Assembly (NCBI GenBank): GCA_031265205.1
Contig: JAISCZ010000026.1
Span: forward strand, 1-61,276
Length of the DNA: 61,276 bases
Direction of reading: 5' to 3'
DNA from: Deltaproteobacteria bacterium
Lineage (GTDB): Bacteria > Desulfobacterota > Desulfarculia > Adiutricales > Adiutricaceae
The notes below the pieces were generated by a model. It was not told the DNA's origin, did not search any database, and saw only the letters and a list, made by a program, of their open reading frames with translations. The number at the start of each line of letters is the position of its first letter. Positions within the stretch are counted from its first letter, which is position 1. Positions 18,039 to 27,015 of this stretch are shown here, in pieces. Both the position numbers and the translations under genes were made by a program.

Positions 18039-18836
18039 TTAGGAAGCGACCAGTCCGCCGCGGAAGGCCTTGAGGTAGCCGCGGCAGCCCTTGTCCTTGC
18101 CGACCAAGGAGACGGCGCCGGCGATGGTGCCCATCATAGCCTTGTCGAGAGGATCGATGATGGCGCCGTCGAGACCGGACAGGATGGCCTGGCCCATGAA
18201 GATGCGGTTGAGGAACTTGCGCTCCGGGAGGCCGAAGCTGATGTTGGAAAGGCCGCACATGATATGGAGGCCCTGGAATTTCTCTTTGATCTGGGTGACG
18301 GCCTTCAGGAACTCAATGCCGAAGGTGTAGTCGGTGCCCACGGGCTGGACCAGGGGATCGATGTAGATGTTCTCCATCGGGATTTTGATGCTGGTGAGTC
18401 CAGCCACGAGGTCGCCGGCGATTTTCACGCGGTCGGCGGCGGTGGTGGGCATGCCGGCGTCGCTCATGCACAGGGAGACGACTTTAATGTCCGTGTTGGC
18501 GATAACCGGGGAAAGTTTAGCCCAGCGCTCGGACTCCATGGAGATGGAGTTCAGCATGGGGGTGCCTTTGTGGACCTTCATGGCGGCTTCGATAGCCTTG
18601 GGATCCGGGCTGTCCAGGGCGAGGGGCTTGTCCACGACGGCCTGAACGGTTTTGACCAGCCACACCAGCTTTTCGGGCTCTTCGCCGACGAAGACGCCAG
18701 CGTTAACGTCCACGTAATCGGCGCCGGCTTTGTCCTGCTCCTTAGCGATGTTCTGGATGTAATCCACGTCAGCTTTTTCAATCGCTTCCCTGATCTTTTT
18801 GCGGCTGGCGTTGATTAATTCACCTACGATAATCAT
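18039..18836 (-). CDS. methyltetrahydrofolate:corrinoid methyltransferase (AcsE/MtrH/MtvA-like)
   Basis: The 265-residue protein is a pterin-binding TIM barrel: MIIVGELINASRKKI, DYVDVNAG, KPLALDSPDPKAI, NSISMES, CGLSNISFGLPERKFLN. This is the AcsE-type family that moves methyl groups between tetrahydrofolate and a cobalt-bound corrinoid. The bacterial methanol systems use such an enzyme where methanogens use MtaA with coenzyme M. Being downstream of mtaB and mtaC, it probably takes the methyl group from MtaC to tetrahydrofolate, though a role in the Wood-Ljungdahl pathway cannot be excluded. The start ATG 18836 has AAGGTGA upstream, and an intrinsic terminator follows. Confidence 0.9.
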   Translation of the reverse strand: MIIVGELINASRKKIREAIEKADVDYIQNIAKEQDKAGADYVDVNAGVFVGEEPEKLVWLVKTVQAVVDKPLALDSPDPKAIEAAMKVHKGTPMLNSISMESERWAKLSPVIANTDIKVVSLCMSDAGMPTTAADRVKIAGDLVAGLTSIKIPMENIYIDPLVQPVGTDYTFGIEFLKAVTQIKEKFQGLHIMCGLSNISFGLPERKFLNRIFMGQAILSGLDGAIIDPLDKAMMGTIAGAVSLVGKDKGCRGYLKAFRGGLVAS

Positions 18837-19351
18837 CAGATGTCACCTTACAAGCGCGTCTTCCTAGTGGACGCGTTAAAATAGGCCTTTTCCGGCCCCG
18901 CCTATCAGGCGGTGGTTAATGTCGCCCCGAAATAACGGGGTGGAGAAAGAAATCGAGCGAAATAGGCGCCTTTCCCGTAAAGCAAAAAGGGGAAAAATAA
19001 AATTCCTTATTTTGGGAAAATAAAGGATGGTCATTGAACCTTCCTTGTAAGGAGGCGCGTTGGCGTGGGCTCGCGCGAAATCGTTAGAAGACCGCGAGAA
19101 ATGGCTTGGAGCCCCGCCTTTTGGTTTGCGTGGCGAGATTATACAATAACCGCCAAGGCGATTCAAGCCCTCCCCAAGATTTTTTGAGGGTTAATTTGAA
19201 GGCCGCCCTCTAGGAAATGGGCGGTCAAAAAAGCGAGGGGAGGCGGGAAAAAGCCCGTGTCGCGCGTCCCTAAAGGGGCGGGCCCGGTGAAAAATATTTT
19301 TTTCGGGGGGATAGGGAAAGCATGGCCTGTCATGGAGGCGAAAGGCGAAAA

Positions 19352-19399
19352 AAATGAGGCCTATGAATAAAAAACCGCCATTATTCATAGGCCTCATTT
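19352..19399. repeat. perfect inverted repeat, 19-bp arms
   Basis: AAATGAGGCCTATGAATAA (19352-19370) is perfectly complementary to 19381-19399, with a ten-base loop. It lies between mtaC and the methyltransferase gene. The arms are not GC-rich and no clean T-run follows on the minus strand, so an operator, a processing site or a bidirectional terminator are all possible. Confidence 0.85.
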
Positions 19400-19538
19400 A
19401 AACTGGAGAACTGGAGTGAGTAAAGGCCAAGAACGGGCGCCTCCCAAAATACGCCGGGATCGTGAGGAATCCCGGAAGGGCTATTTCAGAGGCTTTGAAG
19501 GGTCGCGAACGGGATGGCGGTTCCCAAAAGGGGAATTA

Positions 19539-19574
19539 GGGCGCCTTAAGCTTGAGGAGCCTTAAGGCGCGCCC
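19539..19574 (-). terminator. hairpin after mtaC
   Basis: GCGCCTTAAG and CTTAAGGCGC pair around a short loop about 30 bp beyond the mtaC stop (19603). No long T-run follows, so it may attenuate or protect the transcript end rather than fully terminate. Confidence 0.55.
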
Positions 19575-19602
19575 AAATCCCATCGCGTTTAGTTTGAGAT
19601 TA

Positions 19603-20226
19603 TTACTTCACCAAGCTGCGGGCCAGCTCGACGGCGCCCGGGGCGTCATCGGAGTAACCGGCGGCGCCGATCTTCTCGGCGTAGGCGGCGGTGACGGGGG
19701 CGCCACCGATGATGACCTTGGAGGTGAGACCGGCCTCTTTCAAGGCGTTAACGGTGTCTTCCATGTAGGGCATCGTGGTGGTGAGGAGGGCGGAGAGACC
19801 AACGATGTTGGCCTTCTTCTCTTTGGCGGCCGCGACGAACTTCGCGGGCTCAACGTCGGCGCCGAGGTCGTAGACCTCAAAGCCGCCGCCTTCGAGCATC
19901 ATGCCAACGAGGTTTTTGCCGATGTCGTGGAGGTCGCCCTTCACGGTGCCGATCACGACAACGCCGATGGTGGCGCCGCCGGACTTGGCCAGCTGGGGCT
20001 TGAGGATGTTGAGGCCCGCCTTCATGGCGGTGGCGGCCATCAGCATCTCGGGCACGAAGAGCTCGCCCTCGGAGAAGAGCTTGCCAACGTAGTCCATGGC
20101 GGCGATGAGGCCCTCGTCGAGGATCTTCTTCGCGTCGGTCCCCGCCTTAATTTCCTTTTCGATGAGACCAGGCACTGCCTCGTCATCGAAGTCAACTACT
20201 GCTTTGTAAATGTCTTGAATGGTCAT
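19603..20226 (-). CDS. mtaC: methanol-type corrinoid protein MtaC
   Basis: MtaC carries the cobamide that accepts the methyl group from methanol. The 207-residue protein has the helical cap domain (about 1-85, with FSEGELFVPEMLMAA) and a Rossmann B12-binding domain. The motif D98-x-H100-x-x-G103 lies in GTVKGDLHDIGKNLVG, with His100 as the lower cobalt ligand. GLSALLTTTM and IIGGAPVTAAY complete the corrinoid site. The start ATG 20226 has AAAGGAGAG upstream. It lies between mtaB and the methyltransferase gene on one strand, though the gaps are wide (446 and 766 bp). Confidence 0.93.
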   Translation of the reverse strand: MTIQDIYKAVVDFDDEAVPGLIEKEIKAGTDAKKILDEGLIAAMDYVGKLFSEGELFVPEMLMAATAMKAGLNILKPQLAKSGGATIGVVVIGTVKGDLHDIGKNLVGMMLEGGGFEVYDLGADVEPAKFVAAAKEKKANIVGLSALLTTTMPYMEDTVNALKEAGLTSKVIIGGAPVTAAYAEKIGAAGYSDDAPGAVELARSLVK

Positions 20227-20578
20227 GGAACGGCTCTCCTTTTTCAGAATGGACTGAAAAACGATAAATGTGAATGGGCGCGCCGGCTACGGTTGGTGTT
20301 GTGCGTTGGCGGCGCTGGAAGAGTTAAACGACAGAGTTTAACCCAAAGAGAAAACATAAGGGCAAAAGAACGAAAGGTCAAGAGGTCGGAAGGTCAGGTC
20401 AAAGGACAAAAGGACAAGCGGGGGACTTTTAAATAACCCTAAAGGGGGGTAAGAGCCGTAACCGCTCAAAAGAATTTCGTTTACCCCTCAAGGTAGACTA
20501 CGTTCATTGTCGCCATAGTTAAAGGGTGTTCCGAAAACAGCCTTCAAAGCTACTTAGCGGCGCCCTCGCTATATTAAG
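20227..20578. other. spacer between mtaB terminator and mtaC
   Basis: The stretch holds the mtaC ribosome site and short GC-poor patches but no gene. A separate mtaC promoter is plausible here because the mtaB hairpin lies upstream; none was identified with confidence. Confidence 0.4.
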
Positions 20579-20641
20579 AACCCAAGGTTTCCGGCTTCCG
20601 GAGGAAGGTCGTCCAACGGGGGGTCGGAAAACCTTGGGTTA
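20579..20641 (-). terminator. long hairpin after mtaB
   Basis: AACCCAAGGTTTTCCG pairs with CGGAAACCTTGGGTT across a loop of about 32 bases, roughly 30 bp after the mtaB stop. No strong T-run follows. It could act as a partial terminator that sets the mtaB:mtaC ratio, or as a 3'-end stabiliser. Confidence 0.6.
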
Positions 20642-20671
20642 CTTAGTCTAGGCTAGTGGCTGAAGAAAATC

Positions 20672-22045
20672 CTACAGGTCGTACTCTTTGAGGTTGAGCT
20701 TGGTGGTGTCGATCTTCTTGAGCATCTGGTCGATGAAGTTACCCACGTCGGAGGGGAGGGAATCGACGGTCTCGATGACCTTCTGCAGGTAACGGACTTC
20801 GGGCTTCGCGACCCTGGTGAGGCCCTTCTGGCCGCCGAGGAGGATGGTCTGCGCGACGACTTTGGACACGTTTTTGGCCGCGTCGTAGTAGTCGGTGCTG
20901 TTGGCGATGGTTTTGGAGAAGAGGATAACGTTGTCGGGCGTGAACACGAAAGCGCGGCTATCCAGGGGAGCGTCGGAGCGGACGAGGGCGTCGCGGAGGA
21001 TCCGACCGTGGCCCTGCTGCTTCAGGCCGTTGTAGAGGCGGCAGTCGTAGATCAGGGACTCCATGTAGGAGGTGGGGGCCATGGCGCCGAGCAGCATGAT
21101 GTTCTGCACGGACTCGTTGGACCACAGATCGGTGTAGGCGGACGCGATGTTGCCGACCGGGCTGAGGTGCGCGCAAGCGGCGGTCTTGCCTTCGCCGGAG
21201 GACGGGTTACCGGTGATGGCCTTCAGGAAGGGATTCTCGTAGGCGCAGTCTTTGCCCGGGCCCTTGGCGCCGCACTCGACGGCCACGATGGCGCGGACGG
21301 TGCCGAGCACGCGGACGATGGCGGAGAAGGAGTTCGGGATTAAGTGCTGCTCGGCCAAAACCATGGCGGTGTTGGCGAAGCCGCAGCAGCTGTCGCCAGC
21401 CGGGGTGGCGCCGTTCTTGTTACAGATGGAGACGATGTGATCCCAGAGGAACTTCATGTCGCGGGTGCAGAGGACGGAGAGGGCGAAGATGACTTCGTCG
21501 ATTTTGCACTTGATCAAGGACTCGTCGTGGGTCTCTTTGCCGCCGATGGACTCGATGCTGATGAGGTCGGCGCCGGCTTTGGTCACCCTCTCAAAAGTGT
21601 CGAGCATTCTCTCCAGGTGGTAGCCGCTCCGCATAAGCGGGGGGCGGATCATGTCGCGGTTGTCGTTCGGGGTGTAGCGCAGGGCGCTCTTGAGGCCGGA
21701 ACGAGCGTTTTCCTTCGCCATCCCCTCGAGGAGGATCTTGGCGATGGTCTCGGACCACTCGGGGAACTCGGTCTGCTGGGGGAGGGTTTCGCACTCGAGG
21801 ACGACGCCCGGGGACTCGAGCTCGCCGGCGCGCTTCAGGGCGTCGCGGACGATCTGCTCGTAGTGACCGTACATTTCCTTCAAGGTGGACTGCTCAAGCT
21901 TCATCCCCGGAACGGTGAAGTTCAGTTCGGGGTAGAGGGTGCCGCCGCCGATTAAGAGGCCGTAGTTACGGGTCTTAACGGGCTTGGGCGCGGTTCCGAA
22001 AATAAGGTCATCAGGATTGCTGATGGCCAGGGTATTGTACAACAT
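20672..22045 (-). CDS. mtaB: methanol:corrinoid methyltransferase MtaB
   Basis: MtaB uses a zinc ion to activate methanol and transfers its methyl group to Co(I) of MtaC. The 457-residue length matches the family. Glu165 (LISIESIGGKE), Cys220/Cys221 (PAGDSCCGFANTAM) and Cys267 (GPGKDCAYENPF) fall where the zinc ligands of Methanosarcina MtaB are known to lie (E164, C220, C269). The start ATG 22045 follows a strong GGAGGTAG. A CobW-type GTPase precedes it and mtaC follows, both on the same strand. It is the defining gene for methanol use here; no reductive activase gene is in the window. Confidence 0.94.
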   Translation of the reverse strand: MLYNTLAISNPDDLIFGTAPKPVKTRNYGLLIGGGTLYPELNFTVPGMKLEQSTLKEMYGHYEQIVRDALKRAGELESPGVVLECETLPQQTEFPEWSETIAKILLEGMAKENARSGLKSALRYTPNDNRDMIRPPLMRSGYHLERMLDTFERVTKAGADLISIESIGGKETHDESLIKCKIDEVIFALSVLCTRDMKFLWDHIVSICNKNGATPAGDSCCGFANTAMVLAEQHLIPNSFSAIVRVLGTVRAIVAVECGAKGPGKDCAYENPFLKAITGNPSSGEGKTAACAHLSPVGNIASAYTDLWSNESVQNIMLLGAMAPTSYMESLIYDCRLYNGLKQQGHGRILRDALVRSDAPLDSRAFVFTPDNVILFSKTIANSTDYYDAAKNVSKVVAQTILLGGQKGLTRVAKPEVRYLQKVIETVDSLPSDVGNFIDQMLKKIDTTKLNLKEYDL

Positions 22046-22569
22046 TAAGGCTACCTCCGATGTACAAAGGGGTGTTGGTTAAATGGGTCCGCCAGGACTT
22101 CTGGTGGGCCGGGGGACTAAAATAAATCGGTACCGAAAAGAGTCGTTACTTAAAAAAGACAGTAGATTGAAGCCCGACTCAGGACTAATTTGGGATCGAG
22201 AGGCGATCCCGTGGAGTCTAACTAGGATCTCTTTCGTATACCAGGGCAGCGATTGGCGTCCGCTAAGTTTGGAGTGGCGTCCGCGAGGCTTTAAGGCCAG
22301 GCGGAGTCCGGGACTGCCAGTTCCGCGAAGAAGGACATGCCATTTTTAGGGTTTTCGAGAATCAGGTCACTGGCGCCAGCGCCTTAAATCTCCACCTGAA
22401 TGGCGCAGGTGATTTCCAATCCCGAAAGAATTCCCGGAAGGTTTCTTCCCAGTTAATTCCGCCCGATAAATCGTGGGGGATTGGGGATTGGCCGCCTTGC
22501 CTTTGGCCAAAAGGGGGTAGCCAAACTCGTGGGCGGGTCAAAGCCGCCGCGGACCCCGAGGGGGTCAGG
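22046..22569. other. 524-bp leader/spacer upstream of mtaB
   Basis: It carries the mtaB ribosome site and several inverted repeats, for example GGGATCG with CGATCCC near 22191-22211 and a nested hairpin at 22363-22398. It is long enough for a promoter plus a structured leader. No recognised riboswitch class could be fitted. Confidence 0.4.
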
Positions 22570-23208
22570 TCAGTAAGAGAGCGTCGCCGAAGCCTCAGGC
22601 TCGAGGGGCGGCGGCGGATTCCAGAGCGGCTCCCAAAGGTCGTCCAAGTCGTCTTGGACGGCGTTAACGATCTGTAACCGACAGCTCGGGTTCAGCTCGA
22701 CGATTTGGGAGGTGACTTTATCCAGTTCGTCCTGGCCTAGGCCCTCAACTTTGTTGACGAGGACCAGGGAGGCTTTTTCCACTAGATTGGCGAAAAGCGG
22801 AAAATTTCCTTCTTCCGGATAGGGGCCTTCCCGCGCGTTGATCAGTAAAACGCAGTAGGGCTCAATTTCGGGGCGAAGGGCTTGATGGATTATGTCAAGG
22901 ATGGTCTGGTGCGAGAGGGCGGAAGTTTCGATGAGGAGGAAAGAGGGATGGAGGCGGGATTGGATCTCGTCGAGAGTGTCGTTCATGTCGCCGTACATCG
23001 AGGTACAGCCTATACAGCCCCGGCTCAGGTCCTTAGTGAAGAACGGGGTTTGGCCCACGTTCGGACAACCCGCGCTCGTCTCTCCGATTTCGTTTTCCAA
23101 AATAACAACCGATTGGGGACCATCCTTTCGCGCGAGGTAGGTCGCCAAGTTTAGGAGCGTTGAGGTTTTACCGGACCCGAGAAATCCCGAGATCAAAATG
23201 GTCCGCAT
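22570..23208 (-). CDS. CobW/G3E-family GTPase, possible metal chaperone for MtaB
   Basis: The 212-residue protein has the G3E GTPase layout: Walker A GFLGSGKTS (8-16), a metal-binding Cys pair in SRGCIGCTSMYGDM (Cys65, Cys68), LLIETSAL as the Walker B-type strand, and NKVEGL in place of the usual NKxD guanine motif. It lacks the long C-terminal domain of CobW/ZNG1 proteins. Members load metals into enzymes or assist B12 metabolism. Upstream of zinc-dependent MtaB, delivery of zinc, or help with corrinoid activation, are the likely roles (inference from position). The start ATG 23208 follows TAGGAGTAG. Confidence 0.85.
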   Translation of the reverse strand: MRTILISGFLGSGKTSTLLNLATYLARKDGPQSVVILENEIGETSAGCPNVGQTPFFTKDLSRGCIGCTSMYGDMNDTLDEIQSRLHPSFLLIETSALSHQTILDIIHQALRPEIEPYCVLLINAREGPYPEEGNFPLFANLVEKASLVLVNKVEGLGQDELDKVTSQIVELNPSCRLQIVNAVQDDLDDLWEPLWNPPPPLEPEASATLSY

Positions 23209-25463
23209 TGTCTACTCCTAGACGGTTGGGGGAAAACAGGTAAGGCTAAGAGATTTCTCCGTGTTTATTCGCTTTCCTAGCGGGAACCACGAACCGTGGG
23301 GACAGCCTGGGGGGGAGCTGACACACTTTCCACGAGTTAGCGCCTCGGGGGATGGAGGCAAATTGTGGGGGATTGTTTAGTTTCAGGGCAACCGCCGGGC
23401 TTTCCTCGCCGCCGCGTTAGGCGTCGGTTCGGGTTGACCCCTTGGTTGACTCTTTTTATACCCAAAAGCGTTTTCAAATGCAAGCGAATTCTTATAGATG
23501 TCTATATTTTTTTTTGCCGCCTTTGATCAAATGAATTTTTGGCTTAAGTTCCAGAAATAACTTAAAAAAAATCTTTATTTAGGCCTTTAAAAAGGGCTTT
23601 TGGAGGCCTTTTCGGCGCGAAAACGGCCCAATTTTTTTTATTTAGACCCTCAAAAAAAATTAGCGAAACCTCTTTGGGAAGGCTCCCCAAACCCGGGAAA
23701 CGATCCTTCCCGGCCCCTTATTCAGTCTTAAGCGACCGAAATAACTTAAAAAGTTGACGAAACTGAAATCTGGATATTTTGACGCGTCGCCCGCCGCCCG
23801 ATCGGCGTGGCGGATTATGTGGAGCGCGAGGGTGACTCAAAAGCGCGGTTCTCCCAAAAAGTCGCGCGAGTAAAGGGCAAACGCGGAATTGAGGGTTCGC
23901 GCGCGGGGGCTTTGACGGGGCTTTGGGCCTCGCGAATTGGGAGACCCTCGCGGCGGGCGCTGATAGCTTTTATTAGTAATTTTACAATTTTAGCGCTCAA
24001 GATAGTCTTTCGCGCGGAGGGGCCAAGCCCCGCGCGATTTAGCCGCCTCGCCCGCGCGCTCTTTTTGTCTTAAAGCGCGACTAATCGTCTTTATTGAGCA
24101 TATAGTTAAAAATTAATAATTTTAGTTATATTATTATCGCATTTAAACTCGTTTCCGTTCGCTTTCATTATCCTAAATTTATCGGCGCTCGGGGGGGGAG
24201 GTAAAGAATATTCGCGCGAGCCGTTCGCGCGGCCGCGCTCGCCAAAATTAAGACGCGCGCCGCGCGACAGCGGACGGCGGAACCCCGCGCCTTCTTTTGA
24301 GCTTACTTCCGGGGCCACTCTTCAGTTCGCGAAAGAGAGAAGGGGCGTGTTGGGGATTAGCCCTCCAAGCGTTCGCCGCCTCGGCCGCTCCGCGCGAAGA
24401 GGCCTCTTGTCTTTTTGGGGGGGCGCCAGTTGAAGAGAAAAGGGGCTCCCGCCTTCGCGACATTTCCAATGAGTCAAAGCGCGGGCCAGGCCCGCGCCCG
24501 GAGGCCAGGCCAGGACCCGCGGCGGAGGCGGAGAAAACGAGGCGCGGTGGGTCCGAGAGACGCGAGCTTCGCCTGGCTCTTTTTTCTCTTGGACTGGCGC
24601 GCTCTATATTAATGATAAAAGGCGCCCCTTCGGCGGGGGAACCGTCAAAGAAACGGCGGGGGGAAAGAGGATGGTGACGGGCGTTCAATAGGCCAGGGTA
24701 GGGCGAAAGGGCCTTTATTTTCCGGCGCGTTGGCGGAAAAGCGCGGAGGAGAGGGCGCGAGCCTCGGACAAGGCTTATTTTTTCAGCGGTTTTCCCCCCG
24801 CGCGAGTATGTTTCGCGCCTCTCGCGAGGCTATTCCAAGCGGAAGGATTAAAGACGGCGCCGCGCCGCGCGACGCGCTTTCCATCCTGTCCGGTCGGCCT
24901 TATCCTTATATTAATGATGGAGGCGAGGCTAGCGGTGGAGGACCGCGGGCCCGGGGCGAGGGCGCGCTTAAATGGGCTCGCCAGGGCCCCTTAAGACCGC
25001 TGGAAGGTTTGGGGGGAGCGGAGCGTCTTCCCCGCGGCGCCGCCGCGAGAGGGAAGAGGAAAGAGGAGGGGATATTTCTCCTCTTTGGCGACGATGGCCT
25101 CTCGGGGCCTCTCGCGGGTTCTCTGGGCTTCGAAAGGCTTCCAAAGGCTCTAAAGGTTCCGGGAAGCTCCGGTGGGTCTCTGGGGGCTCAGGAAAGGACG
25201 GGGGCGGAACGCCGCGGGAGAGCGCGGCTCGGCCCCCTCTTATAGACGATGGGAGCTTTCCCACGGCGCGGCGGGGGATTTCGCGTAAAGCCCCCGGCGC
25301 TCGCGGCCCAAGGGCGGCTGGCTCACGCCTCGCGGCCCTTTCGCGTGAGCTTGGGAAAAGCCGCGGAAAGCCGAGAGAGGGGCGCGCGGGGCGGCGAAAG
25401 CGGCCCGGCGGCGCGCTTAAGGCTTAAACGGGGGGCTTCGGGTAAGGTCCTTGGGCGCGCGTC
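23209..25463. other. 2.25-kb gene-free region between the methanol module and its putative regulator
   Basis: The left part (23450-23770) is AT-rich and probably contains the promoter region for the minus-strand module, including a 15-bp direct repeat. From about 23800 to 25460 it is GC-rich low-complexity sequence with many arginine-rich spurious frames on both strands, none with a ribosome site or known domain. Confidence 0.5.
23554..23752. repeat. 15-bp direct repeat upstream of the module
   Basis: GAAATAACTTAAAAA occurs exactly at 23554-23568 and again at 23738-23752 in an otherwise non-repetitive AT-rich stretch, some 350-540 bp upstream of the CobW-type gene. Regulator binding sites are one possible reading. 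Confidence 0.5.
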
Positions 25464-25491
25464 TTGGCAAAAGAAATCAATTTGTTATAAT
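25464..25491 (+). promoter_or_regulatory. sigma-70-type promoter for the GntR regulator gene
   Basis: TTGGCA (25464-25469) and TATAAT (25486-25491) are separated by 16 bp. A palindrome, CAATT with AATTG (25478-25495), overlaps the -10 and is a candidate autoregulatory operator. The regulator start codon lies about 65 bp downstream. Confidence 0.65.
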
Positions 25492-25559
25492 AATTGTTAA
25501 TACCCTAAGCCTTATTTTAAGGCTTCTATCTTAGTTCCCGCCATCGCGTGTTTGTCATT

Positions 25560-26336
25560 ATGCGTAATCCTCCCACCATTTTAGAGCCTAACGTCAATAT
25601 TAAGATTAAGAGCGCCGTCAAAGGCCCGGCTTACATCCAGCTCGCCACGTTAATTAAAGATAAGATCAGCAGCGGCGAGTTTACCCCCGGCATGCGCATC
25701 CCCGCGGAAGTCGCCATCAGCAAGACTTACGGGGTCGCGGTCATGACCGTCCGCCAGGCCATCCACGTCTTGGCCGAGCAGGGTCTTCTGAGGAGGGTGC
25801 ACGGCAGCGGGACCTTTGTCTGCGGCCCCGACTGGACCCGGGCCAACTTCAACATGGAAGGCCTTTTGGACAGGCTGGAAGACCAGGACAACGTGGAGAT
25901 CCAGATTCTTTCCGCCGGAATGTCCGAGGCCTCGGAAAAAGCCGCGGAATCCCTGGAAATTGAGCCGGGCGCCATGATTCTCTCCATGATCCGCTTGGTG
26001 AGCCACAAGGGTCGGCCTTTCCTCCTCAACAAGGCGCGCCTCAAATACGATCCCAAGTCCCCCATCGTGGAAGCGGAAATGGAGGCTTCCTCCCTCTCTT
26101 CCCTCTTTACGGGCCAGAAGAACAGCTTCGCGAAGAAGTCCGTTTTGCGGCTTGAGCCCTACGTTCTCACCGAAAGCGAGGCCTCGCTCCTCCAGACCCA
26201 GGCGAATCTCCCCGCTTTCAAGATTCGCTACACTTTCTACGGGTACGCCGACGAGCCCGTGGGCACCGGCTGGTTCATGACCCCGATGGAATTCATATCC
26301 TTTACTACCAAGATTGGGGTGTGGGATGAAGAGTAA
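25560..26336 (+). CDS. GntR-family transcriptional regulator with UTRA ligand domain
   Basis: The 258-residue protein has a winged-helix domain at about 25-90 (IKDKISSGEFTPGMRIPAE, TVRQAIHVLAEQGLLRRVHGSGTFV), diagnostic of GntR proteins. A UTRA-type effector domain follows at about 95-240, with the typical GAMILSMIRLVSHKGRPFLL strand pattern. ATG 25560 is preferred; GTG 25548 in frame is possible and neither has a strong ribosome site. Its last 11 bases overlap the following corrinoid gene. It lies divergent to the mtaB/mtaC module and is the only obvious local regulator. Confidence 0.88.
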   Translation: MRNPPTILEPNVNIKIKSAVKGPAYIQLATLIKDKISSGEFTPGMRIPAEVAISKTYGVAVMTVRQAIHVLAEQGLLRRVHGSGTFVCGPDWTRANFNMEGLLDRLEDQDNVEIQILSAGMSEASEKAAESLEIEPGAMILSMIRLVSHKGRPFLLNKARLKYDPKSPIVEAEMEASSLSSLFTGQKNSFAKKSVLRLEPYVLTESEASLLQTQANLPAFKIRYTFYGYADEPVGTGWFMTPMEFISFTTKIGVWDEE

Positions 26337-27015
26337 TATTGACAACCTGGGTTTGGTCAATCTCATTCAGTCCCTTATTTCCTTGGAAATAGGGAATTCT
26401 TTGGATATCACCCAAAAACTGAATGAAAAGGACATGGCCCCCAAGTACATCCTCACCGCCTGCGAAGCCGCCATGATCGAGATTAACGAGCTCTATGACT
26501 CGGGGGAGTACTTTATCGCCTCCCTGATCATGGCCGGCGAGATCATGAACCGGGTCATCAAGCTTATTTCCCCCAGGATGCTCTCGCGGGCCCGCAACTA
26601 TTTTAAGGGAAGGGTCGCTATCGGGACGGTGAGGGGCGAAATCCACGGCCTGGGCAAAAACATCGCGGGGGCCCTCTTAGCCGCTTACGGCTTTGAGGTG
26701 CGGGATTTGGGCGTGGACGTGAGCGAGCGAGACTTCGTGGAATGCGCCAAGGACTGGAAACCGGACGTGATTGGCTTAAGCGTGCTTTTAACCAGCTGCT
26801 TTCACAGTCTGGAGGAGACCATCGTGGCCTTGCGGGACCTGCGGGGCGCGGAGATTGTTCCCTATATTTTTATCAGCGGCGCTCAGGTCACCCCGGCCCT
26901 CAAAGACTTTTACCAGGCCGACTTCTACGCTGGAACCGTCTTTGACACCGTGCGCCTCTGCGAAAAGCTCTGTTCCGAGCGACCCGCCATGAGGGCCTTG
27001 GCGCGCGCCGTTTGA
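26326..27015 (+). CDS. divergent MtaC-like corrinoid protein coupled to the GntR gene
   Basis: The 229-residue protein has the same two domains as MtaC: a helical cap (about 10-85) and a B12-binding fold. The cobalt-ligand region reads GTVRGEIHGLGKNIAG, so the motif is E105-x-H107-x-x-G110: the histidine is kept but the usual Asp is Glu. SVLLTSCF and FISGAQVTPAL match the corrinoid pocket with substitutions against MtaC. ATG 26326 lies inside the end of the regulator gene, implying translational coupling. No methyltransferase is next to it. A sensing or storage role is more likely than catalysis, but it could still be an alternative methyl carrier. Confidence 0.85.
   Translation: MKSNIDNLGLVNLIQSLISLEIGNSLDITQKLNEKDMAPKYILTACEAAMIEINELYDSGEYFIASLIMAGEIMNRVIKLISPRMLSRARNYFKGRVAIGTVRGEIHGLGKNIAGALLAAYGFEVRDLGVDVSERDFVECAKDWKPDVIGLSVLLTSCFHSLEETIVALRDLRGAEIVPYIFISGAQVTPALKDFYQADFYAGTVFDTVRLCEKLCSERPAMRALARAV

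Larger units (their letters stand above)
18837..19602. other. 766-bp spacer between mtaC and the methyltransferase gene
   Basis: It contains a perfect 19-bp-arm hairpin (19352-19399), the mtaC terminator (19539-19574) and AT-rich sequence around 18990-19030 that could carry a promoter for the methyltransferase gene. No protein-coding gene is visible. Confidence 0.5.

Noticed and set aside
22350..22480. Possible cobalamin riboswitch upstream of mtaB, from a GCCAGTGACCTG-like string on the minus strand
   Set aside because: It resembles a B12 box but is one base short, and the required upstream conserved segments are not in place. The string is better explained as one arm of a local hairpin.
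24297..25427. Several overlapping 120-170-residue frames on both strands
   Set aside because: All are Gly/Arg/Ala-rich, overlap each other and lack translation signals; they are expected by chance at this GC content.
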